Origin: Chloroflexota bacterium
GTDB taxonomy: Bacteria; Chloroflexota; UBA11872
Direction: 5' to 3'
Assembly: GCA_028875175.1 (NCBI GenBank)
Contig: JAPPFO010000025.1
Span: 220 to 32,524 of the forward strand
Length of the DNA: 32,305 bases
Position 1 is the stretch's first letter, and every line of letters starts with the position of its first letter. The position numbers were made by a program, and so were the translations under genes. Shown one piece after another: positions 1-11,278 of this stretch. The notes under the pieces were generated by a model. The model worked only from the letters and a program-made list of their open reading frames with translations. It did not search any database and was not told the origin of the DNA.

Positions 1-1470
1 CACCAGGACTCCCAACTCCGCGCCCTTGCCCACGCCAACCATGATGGCCGTGGGGGTGGCGATGCCGAGCGCACAGGGACAGGCAATGATCAGCACCGTG
101 ACCATGGCGACCAGCGCGTAAGTGACCCGCGGATGCGGTCCGACGGCCAGCCAGACGCCCAGGGTGACCAGCGCAATCACGATGACCGCCGGCACGAACC
201 GCGCCGACACCCAGTCCGCCAGCCGCTGCACGGGCGCCTTCGAGGTTTGGGCGCGTTCAACCAGCGCGATGATCTGCGCCAGCATCGAATCCTGGCCGAG
301 GCGGGTGGGCCGTACGCGAAGGCTGCCCGCGGTGTTGAGCGTCGCGCCGATCACCTCGTCGCCCGGACCCTTGTCGACCGGAATGCTTTCGCCAGTGATC
401 ATCGACTCGTCCAGTGCCGACGCGCCCTCGAGCACCCGGCCGTCCACCGGGACCTTTTCGCCAGGGCGAACGACGACGACATCGTCATGCCGCACGTCGT
501 CGAGCGCGACTTCGAGGGACTGTCCACTTCGCTCGACTCGGGCCATCCTGGCCCTCAGATCCAGCAGCCGCTGAATCGCGGCGGACACCCGCGCCCGGGC
601 GCCCGTCTCGAAATACCGGCCAAGCAAGACCAACCCGATGATGACCGCGGAGGCTTCGAAGTAATGCACATCCGCGCCGGCCACGCCGCTCAGCAGCCCG
701 GGCGACACGGTGACGATGAGGCTGTAGCCGTATGCGGCGCTGGTTGCGATGGCTACCAGCGTGTTCATATCGGTGGTCCCGCGCCGCGCCGCCAGCCAGG
801 CGCCCCGGTAGAACGACCAGCCGGACCAGAACTGAACCGGCGTGACGAGGACCATTACCACCCAGGGATTGCGCAGGAGCTCCGGCGCCCACGGGATGAC
901 GTCCATCGCCCCCCACATCGCCAGGGCCCCGACGCCGAGTGCGAAGGCGGCCTGAATGCCGAGCCAGCGACGTTCGCGGCGGCGGCGCTCCTCAAGCCCG
1001 CCGTCTGCGGCGGCAGCGCCATCGGGCGTTGCCTCGGACCCGGCGGTCTCGAGCACGCTGAAGCCGGCGCGCTCCACGCCCGTCCGCAGCGCGCCAAGGT
1101 CGGCCTGTCCCAGGGCGTGACGCACCAGGGCCTGGCCGGAGGCGAGGTTTACCGATGCATCAAGCACCCCGGAAACTCTGGCAAGGGCGTTCTCGACCTG
1201 GCCCACGCAAGACGAGCAGTGCATGCCCTCGATCTGGAGCGTGCGTTCATCTGTTGGGACTTCGTAACCCGCTGACTCGACCGCGGCGGCGACATCGGCC
1301 GCCCTGACGTCCCGACCGGCTCGCACCGCTAGCCTTTCGTCCGCGAGATTGACCGCTGCTTCCTGAACGCCATCCACTCTTGCGACAGCCTGTTCGACGC
1401 GACCTACGCAGGCCACGCAGTGCATACCGGTGACAGGGAGAGTGAAGGACCGCTCGGTCTCGACGGTCAT
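1..1470 (-). CDS. copA: Copper-translocating P-type ATPase (CopA-like), 3' end truncated by the window edge
   Basis: Reverse-strand reading from ATG at 1470 gives two heavy-metal-associated motifs ([24 protein letters not shown]), then [11 protein letters not shown] and a CPC-type membrane motif ([12 protein letters not shown]) near the edge. Not in the ORF list because it runs off the window. Confidence 0.93.
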   Translation of the reverse strand, partial: MTVETERSFTLPVTGMHCVACVGRVEQAVARVDGVQEAAVNLADERLAVRAGRDVRAADVAAAVESAGYEVPTDERTLQIEGMHCSSCVGQVENALARVSGVLDASVNLASGQALVRHALGQADLGALRTGVERAGFSVLETAGSEATPDGAAAADGGLEERRRRERRWLGIQAAFALGVGALAMWGAMDVIPWAPELLRNPWVVMVLVTPVQFWSGWSFYRGAWLAARRGTTDMNTLVAIATSAAYGYSLIVTVSPGLLSGVAGADVHYFEASAVIIGLVLLGRYFETGARARVSAAIQRLLDLRARMARVERSGQSLEVALDDVRHDDVVVVRPGEKVPVDGRVLEGASALDESMITGESIPVDKGPGDEVIGATLNTAGSLRVRPTRLGQDSMLAQIIALVERAQTSKAPVQRLADWVSARFVPAVIVIALVTLGVWLAVGPHPRVTYALVAMVTVLIIACPCALGIATPTAIMVGVGKGAELGVLV

Positions 1471-1841
1471 GGGACCTCACCGTTGCCGTGGGCGTGCGGG
1501 GGCTTTTCTCCCGCGTTCAGGGTGGCAGCCACACGTTCGATGGCCTCGCCGGCCGAGGCCACGCGGCGCAGGTGTCCCGTGCCTTTGAAGACGTCCATCA
1601 GCTCCGCAATCACCCGCTCGCGCTCTGCCAGGTCATCGGACGCGATGGCGGTTGTGACGCAGGTTCGGAGGTGGCGTTCCAGGACGCCGGCGTTGACCTT
1701 CTCGATCGCGCCCTGGATGGCCAGGGTCTGCTTGAGGACGTCCACGCAGTAGGCGTCGTCTTCGAGCATCTTCTCGACCGCGCGGACGTGGCCCTGGATG
1801 GACTTCCAGCGGTTGAGGAGGCTTCTGGTTTCCTGATCCAT
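1467..1841 (-). CDS. csoR: CsoR/FrmR-family metal-sensing transcriptional repressor
   Basis: 124 aa all-helical protein with the family pattern ([28 protein letters not shown]...HLRTCV) including the Cys-His-Cys ligand set; overlaps the copA start by 4 nt. Confidence 0.9.
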   Translation of the reverse strand: MDQETRSLLNRWKSIQGHVRAVEKMLEDDAYCVDVLKQTLAIQGAIEKVNAGVLERHLRTCVTTAIASDDLAERERVIAELMDVFKGTGHLRRVASAGEAIERVAATLNAGEKPPHAHGNGEVP

Positions 1842-1872
1842 TGAGGTTCCCTAGGCTGGATTAGCCCATCAG

Positions 1873-1891
1873 ACCCCACCCCAGGTGGGGT
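1873..1891. promoter_or_regulatory. Candidate CsoR operator (ACCCCACC-CCA-GGTGGGGT)
   Basis: Perfect 8-bp inverted repeat with 3-nt spacer, about 30 bp upstream of the csoR start; G-tract/C-tract palindromes are typical of CsoR operators. Confidence 0.75.
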
Positions 1892-2002
1892 GGTTCATTC
1901 AATCCTACACCCGGATGGGGGCTCTGCAAAACAGGTCGGTTGCCTCCGCGATGGCGTTGCTCGCGCTATGTTGCAGGCCACCACCAAACCGGAGTCACCA
2001 CA

Positions 2003-2944
2003 ATGGAGTACCGTCGCCTGGGCCGCACGAATCTGCGAGTCTCGCTGGCCAGCCTGGGAACCGGCGGCCCCAGCAAGATGGGGCAGAACCGAGGGACGAC
2101 GCCGGACGACGCCCGGCGCCTGACCCGGCGGGCCCTGGACCACGGGATCAACTTCTTCGACACCGCGGCCAGTTACGGCGACAGCGAGATCTTGCTGGGT
2201 CACGGGCTGGTCGGCGTGCCGCGCAACGACTTCGTGGTGGCCACGAAGTACAGCCCGCTTGCCGACGACGAGTTGAAGAGTCCCGAGGACGTTGGGACGT
2301 CGATCGATCGAAGCCTGGAACGCCTGCAACTCGATTACATCGACGTGATCCAGGTGCATGGCCTGATGCCGGACCGGTACGATGACATCGTGGAGCGGCA
2401 CTTGCCCGTGCTGATTGAGGCTCAACGAGCCGGCAAGGTCGGCTTTCTGGGCGTCACCGAGCAGGCCCATGCGGACGTCCACCATGAGACGTTCAAGCAG
2501 ATGGTGACGGACGACCACTTCGACACACTCATGGTCGGCTACAACCTGCTGCACCAGACGGCCGAGCAGGACGTGTTGGAAGCAGCCGAGGCCGCCGACA
2601 TCGGCTTGATCGTGATGATCGCCGTGCGCCGCGCGCTGGGAAACCCTGAACGCCTTCGCGAAGTGATTGCGGAACTCAAGGCCGACGGACACCTGGCGGC
2701 CGACGCGCTGCCGGACGACGATCCGCTGGGTTGGCTGGTGCACGACGACGTGGAATCGGTGCCGGAAGCGGCCTATCGCTTTGTGCTGGAGCCGAGCACC
2801 ATTTCAACCGTACTCACGGGAACCGCCAACCCCGCCCACCTGGACGCCAATGTGGCCGCCATGGCGCGCGGACCGCTGCCGCCCGAGGACCGAGCGCGGC
2901 TGCAGTCGATCTTCGGCGGCCTGGCGCTGGGGCTGGGGAACTAG
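2003..2944 (+). CDS. Aldo/keto reductase family protein
   Basis: MEYRRLGRTNLRVS...GINFFDTAASYGDSEILLG...VVATKYSP...SLERLQLDYIDVIQVHG is a standard AKR pattern. ATG at 2003 preferred over the longer ORF start at 1940. Confidence 0.9.
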   Translation: MEYRRLGRTNLRVSLASLGTGGPSKMGQNRGTTPDDARRLTRRALDHGINFFDTAASYGDSEILLGHGLVGVPRNDFVVATKYSPLADDELKSPEDVGTSIDRSLERLQLDYIDVIQVHGLMPDRYDDIVERHLPVLIEAQRAGKVGFLGVTEQAHADVHHETFKQMVTDDHFDTLMVGYNLLHQTAEQDVLEAAEAADIGLIVMIAVRRALGNPERLREVIAELKADGHLAADALPDDDPLGWLVHDDVESVPEAAYRFVLEPSTISTVLTGTANPAHLDANVAAMARGPLPPEDRARLQSIFGGLALGLGN

Positions 2945-2966
2945 CGCGGCCGACCGATCCGCGGGT

Positions 2967-3959
2967 CTAGGCGATAGCGCCGGTTGCGCGCATGAGGGTT
3001 TCTTGCACGACGCGCTCGTGCTCGAGCGAGCGTTCGGGCGCCTGCTCGCCGCGCAGCGTGCGTACGAAGGCCTGCAGACTGGCCACGTAGCGCGGTCGGG
3101 CCTCGAGCGTCATCGTCTGCTCGCCTTCGAGGAAACCGTCGCGCGCGCTGTCCAGGGACAGCCGGACGGTCTCCGCAGGCTCCATCGGCTCCATGATGGC
3201 CCAGCCGCGCGAGCCGTAGACCTCGTAGCGCCGTGGGCGCGGCGGAACCTCGAGTCCGGCAATATCCACAAAGGCCAGGGCCCCCGGGTACTCCAGCACG
3301 GCGACGCCGTTGTCAACGAACCCACTCTCGGGACGCACGCGCTGCATGAACGGCGTTACCCGATCAGGCCGGCCCAGCGTCCAGACGATTTGGTCCAGCA
3401 CGTGGCCGCACAAGTCATAGAACACGCCGCCGGCGAAGCTGGCCAGCAATGGGTGGGTGGCCGGCTCGACGTACGTGGACATGTGGGCGCGGATGGCGAA
3501 GATATCGCCCAGGAGCCCTCCGCGGGCCCAGTTGGCAATGCGCTGGTAGCCGTCGTGATGCCGGAACATGTAACCAAGCTGGATGTAGAGATTCTGCTCG
3601 GCGGCTGATTCGAGCACGCGCTCCCAGCGGGGGAAGTCGTGGCCGGCCGGCTTGTCAAGGAGCAAATGGCGACCGGCCGCGATGACGGCCTCGCCCTGCT
3701 GGAGGTTCTCGGAGTTATCGCCTTCCGCAACCACCGCGTCGATGCTGGCGTCGTGCAGGACGGCGCCCAGGTCGTCGAGCCAGATCGACCGGTTCCAGGG
3801 CGCGCCACCGCCGGATTCGAGCTGTTGCCGGCGCTCGGCGTCGTCCTCGTAGACGCCCACCACGTCGACATCCGGATTGTCGAGCATCACGCTCAGCCAG
3901 CCTGCGGCGTGGGGATGCTTGGTCCCCCACTGAACCATGCGCAAAGGTGAAGGGGTCAC
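2967..3959 (-). CDS. Gfo/Idh/MocA-family oxidoreductase
   Basis: N-terminal Rossmann-like region, LLLDKPAGHDFPRWERVLE (EKP-like motif), C-terminal GFO_IDH_MocA-like region. Confidence 0.82.
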   Translation of the reverse strand: MTPSPLRMVQWGTKHPHAAGWLSVMLDNPDVDVVGVYEDDAERRQQLESGGGAPWNRSIWLDDLGAVLHDASIDAVVAEGDNSENLQQGEAVIAAGRHLLLDKPAGHDFPRWERVLESAAEQNLYIQLGYMFRHHDGYQRIANWARGGLLGDIFAIRAHMSTYVEPATHPLLASFAGGVFYDLCGHVLDQIVWTLGRPDRVTPFMQRVRPESGFVDNGVAVLEYPGALAFVDIAGLEVPPRPRRYEVYGSRGWAIMEPMEPAETVRLSLDSARDGFLEGEQTMTLEARPRYVASLQAFVRTLRGEQAPERSLEHERVVQETLMRATGAIA

Positions 3960-4082
3960 GGTGTCTGGCTCCTCTGGCAGCGTCGCAGAACGCAGTCACG
4001 CGTCTGAAAATAGCCTAGCGCTCCCACCGGCCGGGTGATGGGCTGCAAAGCGACCGAAGCGAGCCACCCGCGCTGACGTATG

Positions 4083-5378
4083 TCAGGACTCGTAGAGGAT
4101 TCGACGGACGTGTTCAATCCGACCGTCGGAGGTGTAGCGCCAGACCCCCACGTAGCCCAGGCGCAAGTCACCGTTGGCGTCCCACTCCAGCGGACCGGAC
4201 GCGCCCTGGTAGACGATTTGGCCGCCATCGGCCAGCACCTCGAGCGCACGCGCCACGCCGTCAGGTCCGGCGGTGACGGTCTCGCCAGTACCCGAAACAA
4301 CGGTGCGCAAATGGTCGCGAATGACGGTGCCGTCTGTGCTATTGCCAGCCTGGGCCGCCAGAGCAAGGGCGATGGTGGAGTCATAGACCTCCCTGGCATA
4401 GCTGCCGACCGGAGGCTCGCCGTAGGCCTGGACGTAGGATTCCACCCATGCCGGGGCAGGCTGGCCCGTAGCGGACGCTCCGACGCCGTACGAGTCGGCC
4501 AACGCGTCCGCGCCGATCGCTTCGATGAGATCCAGGTTCCGCAGGGCGCCGTTCCACAAGAATTGGTCATAGAGGCCAAGGTCCAGCGACTCGCGGGCGG
4601 CAGTCACAGCCTCGGCCGGATACAAGAGGACTACGAGCACCTGGGCGCCGCCAGCGGCTGACTCCCGCAGGGCGTCGGCCACGCTGCTCTGGCCAATCTC
4701 CACGGCCACCGACCGGATAGCGCCGTCCCAGGCCTGATCAAAAGCCTGGGCCAGTCCCTGGCCCCAGAGATCGTCGCGGTAGAGCACGCCGACGTTGTCA
4801 AAGCCACGCTCACCGGCTAATCGCGCCAGCGCCGGCCCATACGCCCGGTGGGACAAGGTGGCGCGGAAGAAGAAGTCGTTGTCCGCAGCGTCGGTCAAGC
4901 GCGCGGTGCCTGCCGCTGGACTAATGAAAGGGATCCCGGCCGACCCCGTCACACGCTCAGCCACCGCAAGCGAATTGACGCTGGTGCTGGGTCCCACAAT
5001 CGCGTGTACGTCTTCCGCCTCTACGAGGCGCCGCGCTTCGCTCACCGCCCGATCCGGGTTCTGTGCCGTGTCGGCAACCACGGCTTCGACCGTACGCCCA
5101 AACACACCGCCAGCCTGGTTGAGGTGGGCAATAGCTAAGTGGAAGGCCCGCTGCCGGTCCTGGGCGTTCTGCGCCGAACCCTCGCTGATATAGGTCAGCA
5201 GGCCGAGCTTCAACGGCTGGTCGTGTCGCGTCTCGCCGCAGGTCGCGAAGACCAGTAGGAGCAGAAGCGTCACGAGGAGACGGACTGCCAGGGCGTGTGA
5301 AGTCGCAATCGAACGGTTCGACCAGGGCGGTACCTGCACAGAACGCCGGAGACAAGACGTCAGCAATCGCGGAGTCAT
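4083..5378 (-). CDS. ABC transporter substrate-binding lipoprotein, branched-chain amino acid (LivK-like, type I periplasmic binding fold)
   Basis: Lipobox-like LLVFATCGE; LKLGLLTYISEGSAQNAQDRQRAFHLAIAHLNQAGGVFGRTVE; AIVGPSTSVNSLAVAERV. Confidence 0.87.
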   Translation of the reverse strand: MTPRLLTSCLRRSVQVPPWSNRSIATSHALAVRLLVTLLLLLVFATCGETRHDQPLKLGLLTYISEGSAQNAQDRQRAFHLAIAHLNQAGGVFGRTVEAVVADTAQNPDRAVSEARRLVEAEDVHAIVGPSTSVNSLAVAERVTGSAGIPFISPAAGTARLTDAADNDFFFRATLSHRAYGPALARLAGERGFDNVGVLYRDDLWGQGLAQAFDQAWDGAIRSVAVEIGQSSVADALRESAAGGAQVLVVLLYPAEAVTAARESLDLGLYDQFLWNGALRNLDLIEAIGADALADSYGVGASATGQPAPAWVESYVQAYGEPPVGSYAREVYDSTIALALAAQAGNSTDGTVIRDHLRTVVSGTGETVTAGPDGVARALEVLADGGQIVYQGASGPLEWDANGDLRLGYVGVWRYTSDGRIEHVRRILYES

Positions 5379-5385
5379 CGCTGCC

Positions 5386-6273
5386 TTAGAAGAGCGTGCG
5401 GCCCGGGACGTTGACTCGCGTGCGATAGAGCGCGGACCCCGCGTTGATGAACAAGCTGCGCAGGTCGGCGTCGCCCCAGGTGAAGTTGGCCACTCCCTGG
5501 GGCACGTGAATCACGCCGAGGCAGGCAGCGTCCGGCCCAAACACCTGAACCCCGCCCGGCCCCGCCGTGTAGAGATTGCCCTGGCTGTCAATCTTCATGC
5601 CGTCGGCCAGCCCGTCGCGGTCGCCGGTCAACTCGGCCCACACCCGGCCGTCGGAAAGCCCACCGTCGGCATTCACATCGAACACGCGGATGTGGGCCCG
5701 CATTGTGTCGTTGATGTACAGCTGCTGTTCGTTCAGCGAGAAAGTGAGTCCGTTCGGCTGGTCGAAGTAATCGACCAGCAGCCGGAGCGTGCCTCTCTCG
5801 GGATCGAGCCGGTACACACCGCGGACATCGAGCTCCGGCTCGCGCAGCACCCCGTAGTACTCCATCCGTCCGAACGACGGATCGCTGAAATAGATTGAGC
5901 CGTCGCGCTTGACGATCACGTCGTTTGGGCTGTTCAGTTCCTTGCCGTCGTAGTGCGTGGCCAATACCGTGATCGAGCCGTCGTGCTCCGTGCGCGTGAC
6001 GCGGCTGGTGGCGTGTTCGCAGGTGATCAGCCGACCCTGCAGGTCGTACGTGTTGCCGTTGGCCATGTTGCTGGGCTGCCGAAAGACCTGGATCCCGTTG
6101 GCGGCCGTCCACTTGCGCATGACGTTGCCGGGCATGTCGCTGAAGATGAGGCAGCCCTCAACGTGGTTCCAGACCGCGCCCTCGGTGAAGTCGAATCCGG
6201 CGGCCACTTCCTCAACCGGAGCGTCGTAGCCAACCACCTGCCGGAACCGCTCGTCGCGAATCTCCACGTTCAT
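5386..6273 (-). CDS. SMP-30/gluconolactonase/LRE-family protein
   Basis: FTEGAVWNHVEGCLIFSDMPGNVMRKW...LNSPNDVIVKRDGSIYFSDPSFG...DQPNGLTFSLNEQQLYINDT...LADGMKIDSQGNLYTAGPGGVQVF. Confidence 0.93.
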   Translation of the reverse strand: MNVEIRDERFRQVVGYDAPVEEVAAGFDFTEGAVWNHVEGCLIFSDMPGNVMRKWTAANGIQVFRQPSNMANGNTYDLQGRLITCEHATSRVTRTEHDGSITVLATHYDGKELNSPNDVIVKRDGSIYFSDPSFGRMEYYGVLREPELDVRGVYRLDPERGTLRLLVDYFDQPNGLTFSLNEQQLYINDTMRAHIRVFDVNADGGLSDGRVWAELTGDRDGLADGMKIDSQGNLYTAGPGGVQVFGPDAACLGVIHVPQGVANFTWGDADLRSLFINAGSALYRTRVNVPGRTLF

Positions 6274-6327
6274 GACCGCTCCTTGATCTGAGTCCGCACC
6301 GTCAGTTCTCGCGCGCCGCGACGGCCG

Positions 6328-7194
6328 TTACTCGTCGGTCGAAATCACCGGCAGCGCTTCGTTCATGGCGCCGGAGCGGAAGCCCTGCAGGTCCAGGGTC
6401 ACGTAGGTGAAGCCAAGCGACTTCAGGCCATCGAGAATGCGCTGCCGTCGTTCGGAGTCCTGCGTGAATCGACCCAGTTCCAACTCTGGAACCTCGATGC
6501 GGGCAATCGTGCCGTGGTGTCGAACGCGCAACTCCCGGAAGCCTTCGGCGCGCAGCAGCGCCTCCCCGGCTTCGATCTGCCCAAGCTTCTCCACGGTGAC
6601 CTCGCTGCCGTAGGCGACGCGGGACGACAGGCAGGCTACCGCCGGCTTGTCCCAGCTGGGGAGGCCGAGACGGCGCGAGAGTTCACGGACCTCGGCCTTG
6701 CGCAAGCCGGCCTCCACCAGCGGCGCGCGGGCGCCACGCTCCCGGCTGGCGGCCATCCCTGGGCGGAAATCGCCCAGGTCGTCGACCACGGGCCCGTAGA
6801 GCATGTGTTGCACGTCGCGCTCGGCCACGAACTCGCGCAATCGATCGAAAAGCTCGGCCTTGCAGTGGAAGCAGCGGGAGCTGTCGTTGGCGCGGTACGC
6901 CGGATTGTCCAGTTCGCGGGTGTCGATGAATTCGTGCCGGATCCCGATCTGGTCAGCAAATCGAGTGGCGTCGTCGCGCTCGGCCTGGGCCAGACTTGGC
7001 GAAACGGCGGTCACGGCCAGCGCCCGGTTGCCGAGGGCATCGAACGCCATCTTGGCCAGGAAGGTGCTGTCGACGCCGCCCGAATAGGCCACGACCGCAT
7101 TCTCCAAGCCGCCAAGCGTCCGCTGCAGAAACTGCGTCTTGGCCTCAAGCGAGGCCTCAAGGTCAATGGACGGCTGGTAGACGGCGGTTGCCAT
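6328..7194 (-). CDS. larE: LarE-family ATP-dependent sulfur transferase
   Basis: PP-loop VVAYSGGVDSTFLAK; SSRCFHCKAELF; WDKPAVACLSSRVAYGSEVT; total three Cys (108, 111, 188). Confidence 0.88.
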   Translation of the reverse strand: MATAVYQPSIDLEASLEAKTQFLQRTLGGLENAVVAYSGGVDSTFLAKMAFDALGNRALAVTAVSPSLAQAERDDATRFADQIGIRHEFIDTRELDNPAYRANDSSRCFHCKAELFDRLREFVAERDVQHMLYGPVVDDLGDFRPGMAASRERGARAPLVEAGLRKAEVRELSRRLGLPSWDKPAVACLSSRVAYGSEVTVEKLGQIEAGEALLRAEGFRELRVRHHGTIARIEVPELELGRFTQDSERRQRILDGLKSLGFTYVTLDLQGFRSGAMNEALPVISTDE

Positions 7195-7203
7195 GCCCGA
7201 ATC

Positions 7204-7644
7204 CTACGCGCCTTCGTCGTCCGCCGGATCGATCACGAGCAGTGGCTCCTCGCTGATCGCTCCGCCTCGCAACCAGAAGCAGCGCATCACGGGCCGTTCG
7301 GGATTCATGAGCGAAACAATGATGAAACGGCTGTACTCGGAGTAGCCAGACTCAACGGCCTCGCGCACGTCCGTCGGCGAAGGGTAGGCGTCGCTGCGCG
7401 GGTGTGAGTGATAGAACGCCGAGATCTCCCAGCCCTGCACGTCTTCGATGTCGCGGGTGGCGTCGAGCATGTCGCGCGGATCGATGGTGTAGTGCACGCG
7501 GCTCTGGTCGGCGTTGCGGGCGGGGTAGATCTGCAGTGCCGTTTCGCCCTGCCCGCCAATCAGGCCGCAGCATTCGAGCGGGGCCTCGGCGCGGGCCTGG
7601 GCCACGATCTGGTTGTGCTGCGTACGGGTCAGGTGGAAGGGCAT
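7204..7644 (-). CDS. JAMM/MPN+ (Mov34/PAD-1) family metallopeptidase
   Basis: E(APLECCGLIGG)...HSHPRSDAYPSPTD gives the E / H-x-H-x(n)-S-x2-D JAMM zinc motif; 9-nt gap to the LarE start. Confidence 0.9.
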   Translation of the reverse strand: MPFHLTRTQHNQIVAQARAEAPLECCGLIGGQGETALQIYPARNADQSRVHYTIDPRDMLDATRDIEDVQGWEISAFYHSHPRSDAYPSPTDVREAVESGYSEYSRFIIVSLMNPERPVMRCFWLRGGAISEEPLLVIDPADDEGA

Positions 7645-7811
7645 GGCGCAAAGATAAGGGATTGCGGTAGACGCTGAGAGATGTCGGCCGCGTGTTTCGT
7701 AGATCGGCCAGCCTCGTTAGGATCGGCGATTGCCGGTTCGGCGCGCGAACAGAGCCGCCACGACCACTGTGACTACCGGCATCCCCGAGCGGGAAAGGAT
7801 AACGCTGTCCT

Positions 7812-9074
7812 ATGCCTTCTCGTCCTCAGGGTCTCTGGCGCCACCCCAACTTCCTGAAGCTTTGGGTTGGCGGGACCGTCTCAGCGTTCGGATCGCAGAT
7901 CACCTTCCTTGCCCTGCCGCTCACAGCGGTACTTGTGCTGGATGCCTCGCCGCTGCAGATGGGCATCCTGGCGGCCATCGGCGGCCTGCCGTCGCTCGCC
8001 TTCGGCGTCGGTGTGGGCGTCTGGGTCGACCGGCTCAGGAAGCGCCGGGTAATGATCCTTGCCGACTACGGACGCGCACTGTTGCTGCTCTCGGTCCCAA
8101 TCGCCGCCTGGCTGCAGGTCTTGCGGATCGAGCACCTCTACGCCGTGGCCCTTGGCACCGGCACGCTGGGGATGTTCTTCGGCGTCGCCAATCGGTCGAT
8201 TCTCCCGTCGCTGGTATCGCGGGAGAAGCTGGTGGAAGCCAACAGCAAGCTCGCGATCGGCACGTCAGCATCGCAGGTCGCCGGCCCGGGGGTTGCCGGT
8301 GTGCTGATCCACGTGGTCACGGCGCCCGTGGCCCTAGTCGTCGACGCCGTGACCTTTGTAGTTTCAGCGCTGGCGCTCCGAGGAATCCGTCTCACGGAGG
8401 CTGCGCCTGCAACGTCTGAGACCGGCGACAGCTTCCTTACACAGGCTCGCGAAGGGCTGGTCGTCGTCGGCCGGAACCGAATACTGCTCCCCATTGCCGT
8501 CGCCATTGGCGGGATCGCCGTCTTCAACGCGATGTTCGAAGCCGTGTGGCTGCTCTACGTCAACAAGCAGCTGGAGGTCGAACCGCTCGCTTTCGGCTTC
8601 CTGTTCGCGGTTAGCAGCGTCGGGTTCATGGTCGGCGCCTTCGTCGCGGAACGGCTGATCCGCTGGCTGGGCGCCGGTCCGGCCATGATCGCTGCGGTTG
8701 TCATTGCGGCGCTGAGCGACCTGGTGACCCCGCTGGCGGGAGGGCCGCTGGCAGCCGTCGTCGTGTTGCTGACCACATCGATGTTCCTGTTCGGCATCGG
8801 CGCCACGGTTTACGGGGTTTGCCAGGGCAGCCTGCGCCAGGCCACCACGCCGCTTCGGCTTCAGGGCCGCATGAACGGCATCATGAACACCCTGGAGATT
8901 GGGCTGGTCCCGCTCGGCGCCCTTGTCGGTGGCGTTGTAGCTGAGGCCTTTGGCATGCGGCCGACCCTCTTTGTCGCCGCCGGGCTTGAGTTTGCGGTCG
9001 CTCTCTGGCTGTTCCTATCGCCGATTCGGTCGCTTCGCGAGCTGCCGAAAGCGGACGAATCGGGCGATGCGTAG
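7812..9074 (+). CDS. MFS transporter (efflux type)
   Basis: About 12 hydrophobic helices; FLKLWVGGTVSAFGSQITFLALPL N-terminus and GVWVDRLRKRRVMILADYGRA loop typical of MFS_3-like exporters. Confidence 0.88.
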   Translation: MPSRPQGLWRHPNFLKLWVGGTVSAFGSQITFLALPLTAVLVLDASPLQMGILAAIGGLPSLAFGVGVGVWVDRLRKRRVMILADYGRALLLLSVPIAAWLQVLRIEHLYAVALGTGTLGMFFGVANRSILPSLVSREKLVEANSKLAIGTSASQVAGPGVAGVLIHVVTAPVALVVDAVTFVVSALALRGIRLTEAAPATSETGDSFLTQAREGLVVVGRNRILLPIAVAIGGIAVFNAMFEAVWLLYVNKQLEVEPLAFGFLFAVSSVGFMVGAFVAERLIRWLGAGPAMIAAVVIAALSDLVTPLAGGPLAAVVVLLTTSMFLFGIGATVYGVCQGSLRQATTPLRLQGRMNGIMNTLEIGLVPLGALVGGVVAEAFGMRPTLFVAAGLEFAVALWLFLSPIRSLRELPKADESGDA

Positions 9075-9120
9075 CGCCGGATACGCGCTGGCTCCATACC
9101 TCCGAAAACAGCGGAAACTC

Positions 9121-9150
9121 TTGACGCTCGTTTTGGCCGATCTCTACAAT
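9121..9150 (+). promoter_or_regulatory. Candidate sigma70-type promoter for groEL (TTGACG, 18 bp, TACAAT)
   Basis: -35 at 9121-9126, -10 at 9145-9150; about 150 nt upstream of the GroEL start. Confidence 0.6.
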
Positions 9151-9296
9151 GGGCTGCTAACGCGATTGATTCGATCCGCGTCAGCGCGCGTCCCGAAAAC
9201 TCGGTGCGCGTCGTCTGACTGGCGGACCAGACACGACCCCCACACGAAGACCGAAGCACTCTGCTGGCGGTCAGCCGGGTCGAAAGGGACGACAGT

Positions 9297-10922
<1,626 letters not shown>

Positions 10923-10945
10923 GTCCTCACCATCGGATTGCTCAA

Positions 10946-10980
10946 CCGCCCCGCCGGCCGTGGCCGGCGGGGCGGTTTGC
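10946..10980 (+). terminator. Rho-independent terminator after groEL
   Basis: Perfect 14-bp inverted repeat CCGCCCCGCCGGCC / GGCCGGCGGGGCGG (10946-10959 and 10962-10975), then TTTGCTTG; 24 nt after the stop. Confidence 0.8.
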
Positions 10981-11210
10981 TTGTCGGAAACGATTGGCGT
11001 CTTGGCTTACTCTGGCAGCTACCAGCCGGTGGTCCCCATCCCAGTCTCAATTCACATCTGGCCAAACCACTCATCCTGTAGACCAGGCAGAATCGCACGC
11101 CCCGTGTGCTCATGGCGTTCAAGCGGGCCAATTCGCTGCATCTCGTCATAGGCGATTGGGCTGCAGAGATTTGACTTCACCAAAAACATTTATTGATATA
11201 CCATAAACAA

Positions 11211-11244
11211 GCCGGCAGGCCGCCTGAGGTGCGGGCCTGCCGGC
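11211..11244. other. GC-rich hairpin in the presumed 5' leader of the metal ABC operon
   Basis: 11-bp perfect inverted repeat GCCGGCAGGCC / GGCCTGCCGGC (11211-11221 and 11234-11244), 12-nt loop; no following T-run on the + strand. Confidence 0.5.
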
Positions 11245-11278
11245 GCTCTATGGTGGTATCGGCTTGAGAGGGAGAGTG

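Noticed and set aside
133-1275. 380-aa + strand ORF
   Set aside because: Antisense to copA, which has clear P-type ATPase motifs; the ORF is low-complexity Arg/Gly/Pro-rich shadow reading typical of high-GC DNA.
10981-11170. Short ORFs in the groEL-ABC intergenic region
   Set aside because: No convincing start context, composition or motif; treated as intergenic.
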